The translations under genes and the position numbers were made by a program. Below the pieces are notes generated by a model. The model searched no databases. It worked only from the letters and a program-made list of their open reading frames with translations, and was not told the DNA's origin. A stretch of DNA of 64,000 nucleotides from Anderseniella sp. Alg231-50 (GTDB lineage Bacteria > Pseudomonadota > Alphaproteobacteria > Rhizobiales > Aestuariivirgaceae), in contig NZ_LT703007.1 in NCBI RefSeq assembly GCF_900149695.1, positions 301,661-365,660 on the forward strand, read 5' to 3'. Shown in pieces: positions 62,141-64,000 of this stretch. Each line of letters opens with the position of its first letter. The first letter of the stretch is position 1.

Positions 62141-64000
62141 ATGACAGACTATTCGAACGGTCCTGCCGACGAGGCGGGTTCAACCGGGCAATCGGTAAAT
62201 CCGGAGACGGAACTTTCCGAACATACCTCGACTCAAATTGCACAAGCAACCACCGGTTCAGAGACAGTCCCGGCTGCACAGGGACCGGAATGGAAGATTT
62301 CGGGAACCGATGGCGTCGTTGAAGGCGGAAACGCCAGTTATCAGCTGTCGGCTGGCGGCCCGGTGCCCGAAACAGGACAGTCCCATTCCGTTCAGATGGA
62401 ACTGCAGCTGGACAATAGCGGATCATACACGCCGGTAGAAAATGCGGACTTCACCTCCAAGTTTGCCGACGCCGTCAAATCGGCGGCCCCGGCAGGTTTC
62501 ACTGTTACCGGAGACGGTAACGGTCCGCTGACAATAACTATTGACTCGAATGCCCAGGAAACCGGGTTCAGCTTCACGCTCAAGACTTATGACGATGGCC
62601 ATGTAGAAGCGGTGGAGGATTTCTCCATTGTGCTGTCGAGTCCGGTCTCCTCGAACACACTGGTTGACGCGCGTATTGCCCCATCTTTCCGCGAGGCTCG
62701 CACCATAGTGCGGGATAATGACCAGGAAGACCCGATCGCGCAACAAGATCGGACCGACAACAACACAACCGGGTCGGCCACCGCGAAAACCGACCAGATA
62801 GACACTGCAGCTATCCGGGAAACGGTGACCGTCACGGAGGGTCAACCGGTTGTGCTGCCGGCGGATTTCCAGCTGGCGGCGGTGCTGGTCTCCGGTAATG
62901 ATCTCGTTCTGCGCGGCACGGACGGCTCTTTGATCGTGATCAGCGATGGCGTCAACAATGTGCCGACCATCCAGACGGCGGCCGGCATTGAGATTCCGGC
63001 AAACGTTATGGTCTCGGCGATCAATTCCGCGAACACACAAACGGCAGCGGGTGAAGATGGCAGTGAACCCACGGCACCGGCCAGCAGCGGCGGCAATTTT
63101 GCTGCCGGACCAGGGCAGATAGGTGACCCGTTTGATCTCACGGAATTGCTGCCTCCGACCGCCTTCGACCGGGAGTTCACGGATCCGGTGGAATTTGAAG
63201 GGGTTTTGATCGAAGGCGAAGACATCCCACCTCAGATCATCGGCGTGTCACCGGAGGCTCTGCTGGTCGAGGAACCCGATCTGGACGGCATTGGTACGAC
63301 ACCGGGCGAAACCGGGGAAACCGACAGCTCGCAGATCACCATCCTTGCCGGGTCATCCACGGTAAATGCTATTGCCTTTTCTCCCGACCAGTCGGGCATA
63401 CAGGTGACCGGCCTCGACTTGAGCCTCTCCGCCCCGATTGTATGGGCTATCGATTCTTCGACCGGCAATCTGGTTGGCACTGTCGATGGCACTGAAGTCA
63501 TCCGGATATCACTCACATTGAACGGCGGTATTATTCCCGCTGACAACACCGGAACGGCAGACATAGAAGTCGAATTGCTGGGGCCACTGCAGAATCTGCC
63601 TGGTAACGGCAGTGTTGTAGTTTCCAACATCTCGCTGTTCGTGACCGACACGAATGGCGAGACAGCCAGCACGGTCACATCGGTCGAAGTGATTGACGAT
63701 GCACCGGTGGTGAGTGCCGTCGCAGATGATCAGGTAACCGCAGCACTTGACGAAGGCGATCAGGATGCCGGGTCGCCGTCAACCGGGGTGACCTCGGTGA
63801 TCAACACCGGCGCCATCACCAAAGGCGACGATCCTCATGTTGTAAACACCAATGGCGATGCAATTGCTGCTGCTTCCACCACTGAAGCACTGGTCGATAT
63901 CACCGCCCTGTTCGGCGCCGATGGCCCTGCAACAACAGATAACACGCAATATGCCCTGGCGTTCACCAATACCACCTCAGGCCTGACCCTCACCGACGGC
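62141..64000 (+). CDS. Giant type I-secreted adhesin (partial, N-terminus)
   Basis: From ATG 62141 the frame is open for 620 codons to the window edge. AGGGA precedes the start. No signal peptide is present, as expected for C-terminal type I secretion. Segments in order: an acidic Thr/Gly/Pro-rich start, a Calx-beta-like domain (about 55-205, with EDFSIVLSSP and TIVRDNDQED), a domain known from rhizobial-type adhesins (VVLPADFQLAAVLVSGNDLV, then PTIQ, IEIPAN), two TAAG motifs at 279-282 and 301-304, a SSGGNF segment, then a beta-rich domain ending DDAPVV and a DUF5801-like repeat (ALVDITALFGADGPATT). Likely a biofilm adhesin of several thousand residues. Confidence 0.85.
   Translation, partial: MTDYSNGPADEAGSTGQSVNPETELSEHTSTQIAQATTGSETVPAAQGPEWKISGTDGVVEGGNASYQLSAGGPVPETGQSHSVQMELQLDNSGSYTPVENADFTSKFADAVKSAAPAGFTVTGDGNGPLTITIDSNAQETGFSFTLKTYDDGHVEAVEDFSIVLSSPVSSNTLVDARIAPSFREARTIVRDNDQEDPIAQQDRTDNNTTGSATAKTDQIDTAAIRETVTVTEGQPVVLPADFQLAAVLVSGNDLVLRGTDGSLIVISDGVNNVPTIQTAAGIEIPANVMVSAINSANTQTAAGEDGSEPTAPASSGGNFAAGPGQIGDPFDLTELLPPTAFDREFTDPVEFEGVLIEGEDIPPQIIGVSPEALLVEEPDLDGIGTTPGETGETDSSQITILAGSSTVNAIAFSPDQSGIQVTGLDLSLSAPIVWAIDSSTGNLVGTVDGTEVIRISLTLNGGIIPADNTGTADIEVELLGPLQNLPGNGSVVVSNISLFVTDTNGETASTVTSVEVIDDAPVVSAVADDQVTAALDEGDQDAGSPSTGVTSVINTGAITKGDDPHVVNTNGDAIAAASTTEALVDITALFGADGPATTDNTQYALAFTNTTSGLTLTDG

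Noticed and set aside
62423..63678. Three minus-strand frames within the last 1.6 kb
   Set aside because: The plus strand is continuously open and reads as Calx-beta and VCBS/DUF5801-like adhesin sequence; the minus frames have Ser/Val/Thr-rich shadow composition.

Overview
The window is a chromosomal segment of an alphaproteobacterium, most likely Hyphomicrobiales (Rhizobiales). The evidence is gene order: radA-cvpA-purF-SDR, panB near a TPR protein and der, and Ppx/GppA-rlmE with guaB-MAPEG-rsmB-type methyltransferase. The sequence is GC-rich and densely coding, with short spacers and many 4-bp ATGA stop/start overlaps. No insertion sequence, prophage, CRISPR array or rRNA operon was seen. 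Both ends cut a gene: a 2OG-Fe(II) oxygenase at the left and a giant type I-secreted adhesin at the right.

Region 1 (1-28.4 kb) is mainly core genome. It holds radA, cvpA, purF, an SDR/hydratase pair, der, a TPR membrane protein, a Tat-exported multicopper oxidase and panB. A redox/envelope patch follows: MOSC, two NnrU proteins, an AraC/cupin regulator, a DUF4142 protein and a cupredoxin. Two related secreted proteins of unknown function flank a DksA/TraR-type zinc finger protein. Then come guaA, a small conserved-looking ORF, an unknown 319-aa protein, the RsmB-like methyltransferase, MAPEG, guaB, rlmE, Ppx/GppA, a sensor-less histidine kinase, a HerA-like ATPase and a tRNA-Gln(CUG).

Region 2 (28.6-41.4 kb) is a catabolic island for a CoA-activated aromatic acid, best read as a 2-aminobenzoate (anthranilate) or salicylate hybrid pathway. 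It encodes a general acyl-CoA ligase, a bifunctional flavin monooxygenase/Old Yellow Enzyme-type reductase, an SDR, an embedded MarR regulator, an enoyl-CoA hydratase, an acyl-CoA dehydrogenase, two benzoate-CoA-ligase-type enzymes, a RidA protein and a stand-alone OYE. The order and start/stop overlaps imply one main operon transcribed from an AT-rich promoter region near 30.2-30.37 kb. An Ohr peroxidase lies convergent at the end.

Region 3 (41.5-52.6 kb) has pbpC with a giant alpha-2-macroglobulin (periplasmic defence pair), a phytanoyl-CoA dioxygenase-like protein, an AhpD-like protein, and an AraC regulator divergent from a Tat-signal-bearing isochorismatase-like hydrolase with a clear rho-independent terminator.

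Region 4 (52.8 kb to the end) concerns export. An RND adaptor/permease pair is followed by a LapE/AggA-type TolC, a type I secretion ABC exporter with a degenerate C39 domain, a one-component regulator joining a ribbon-helix-helix domain to a PAS-like domain, a duplicated palindrome in the shared intergenic region, and the start of a very large adhesin with a Calx-beta-like segment, two TAAG motifs and DUF5801/VCBS-like repeats. The RHH-PAS regulator with its duplicated site beside the exporter/adhesin genes is the most likely under-described system here.
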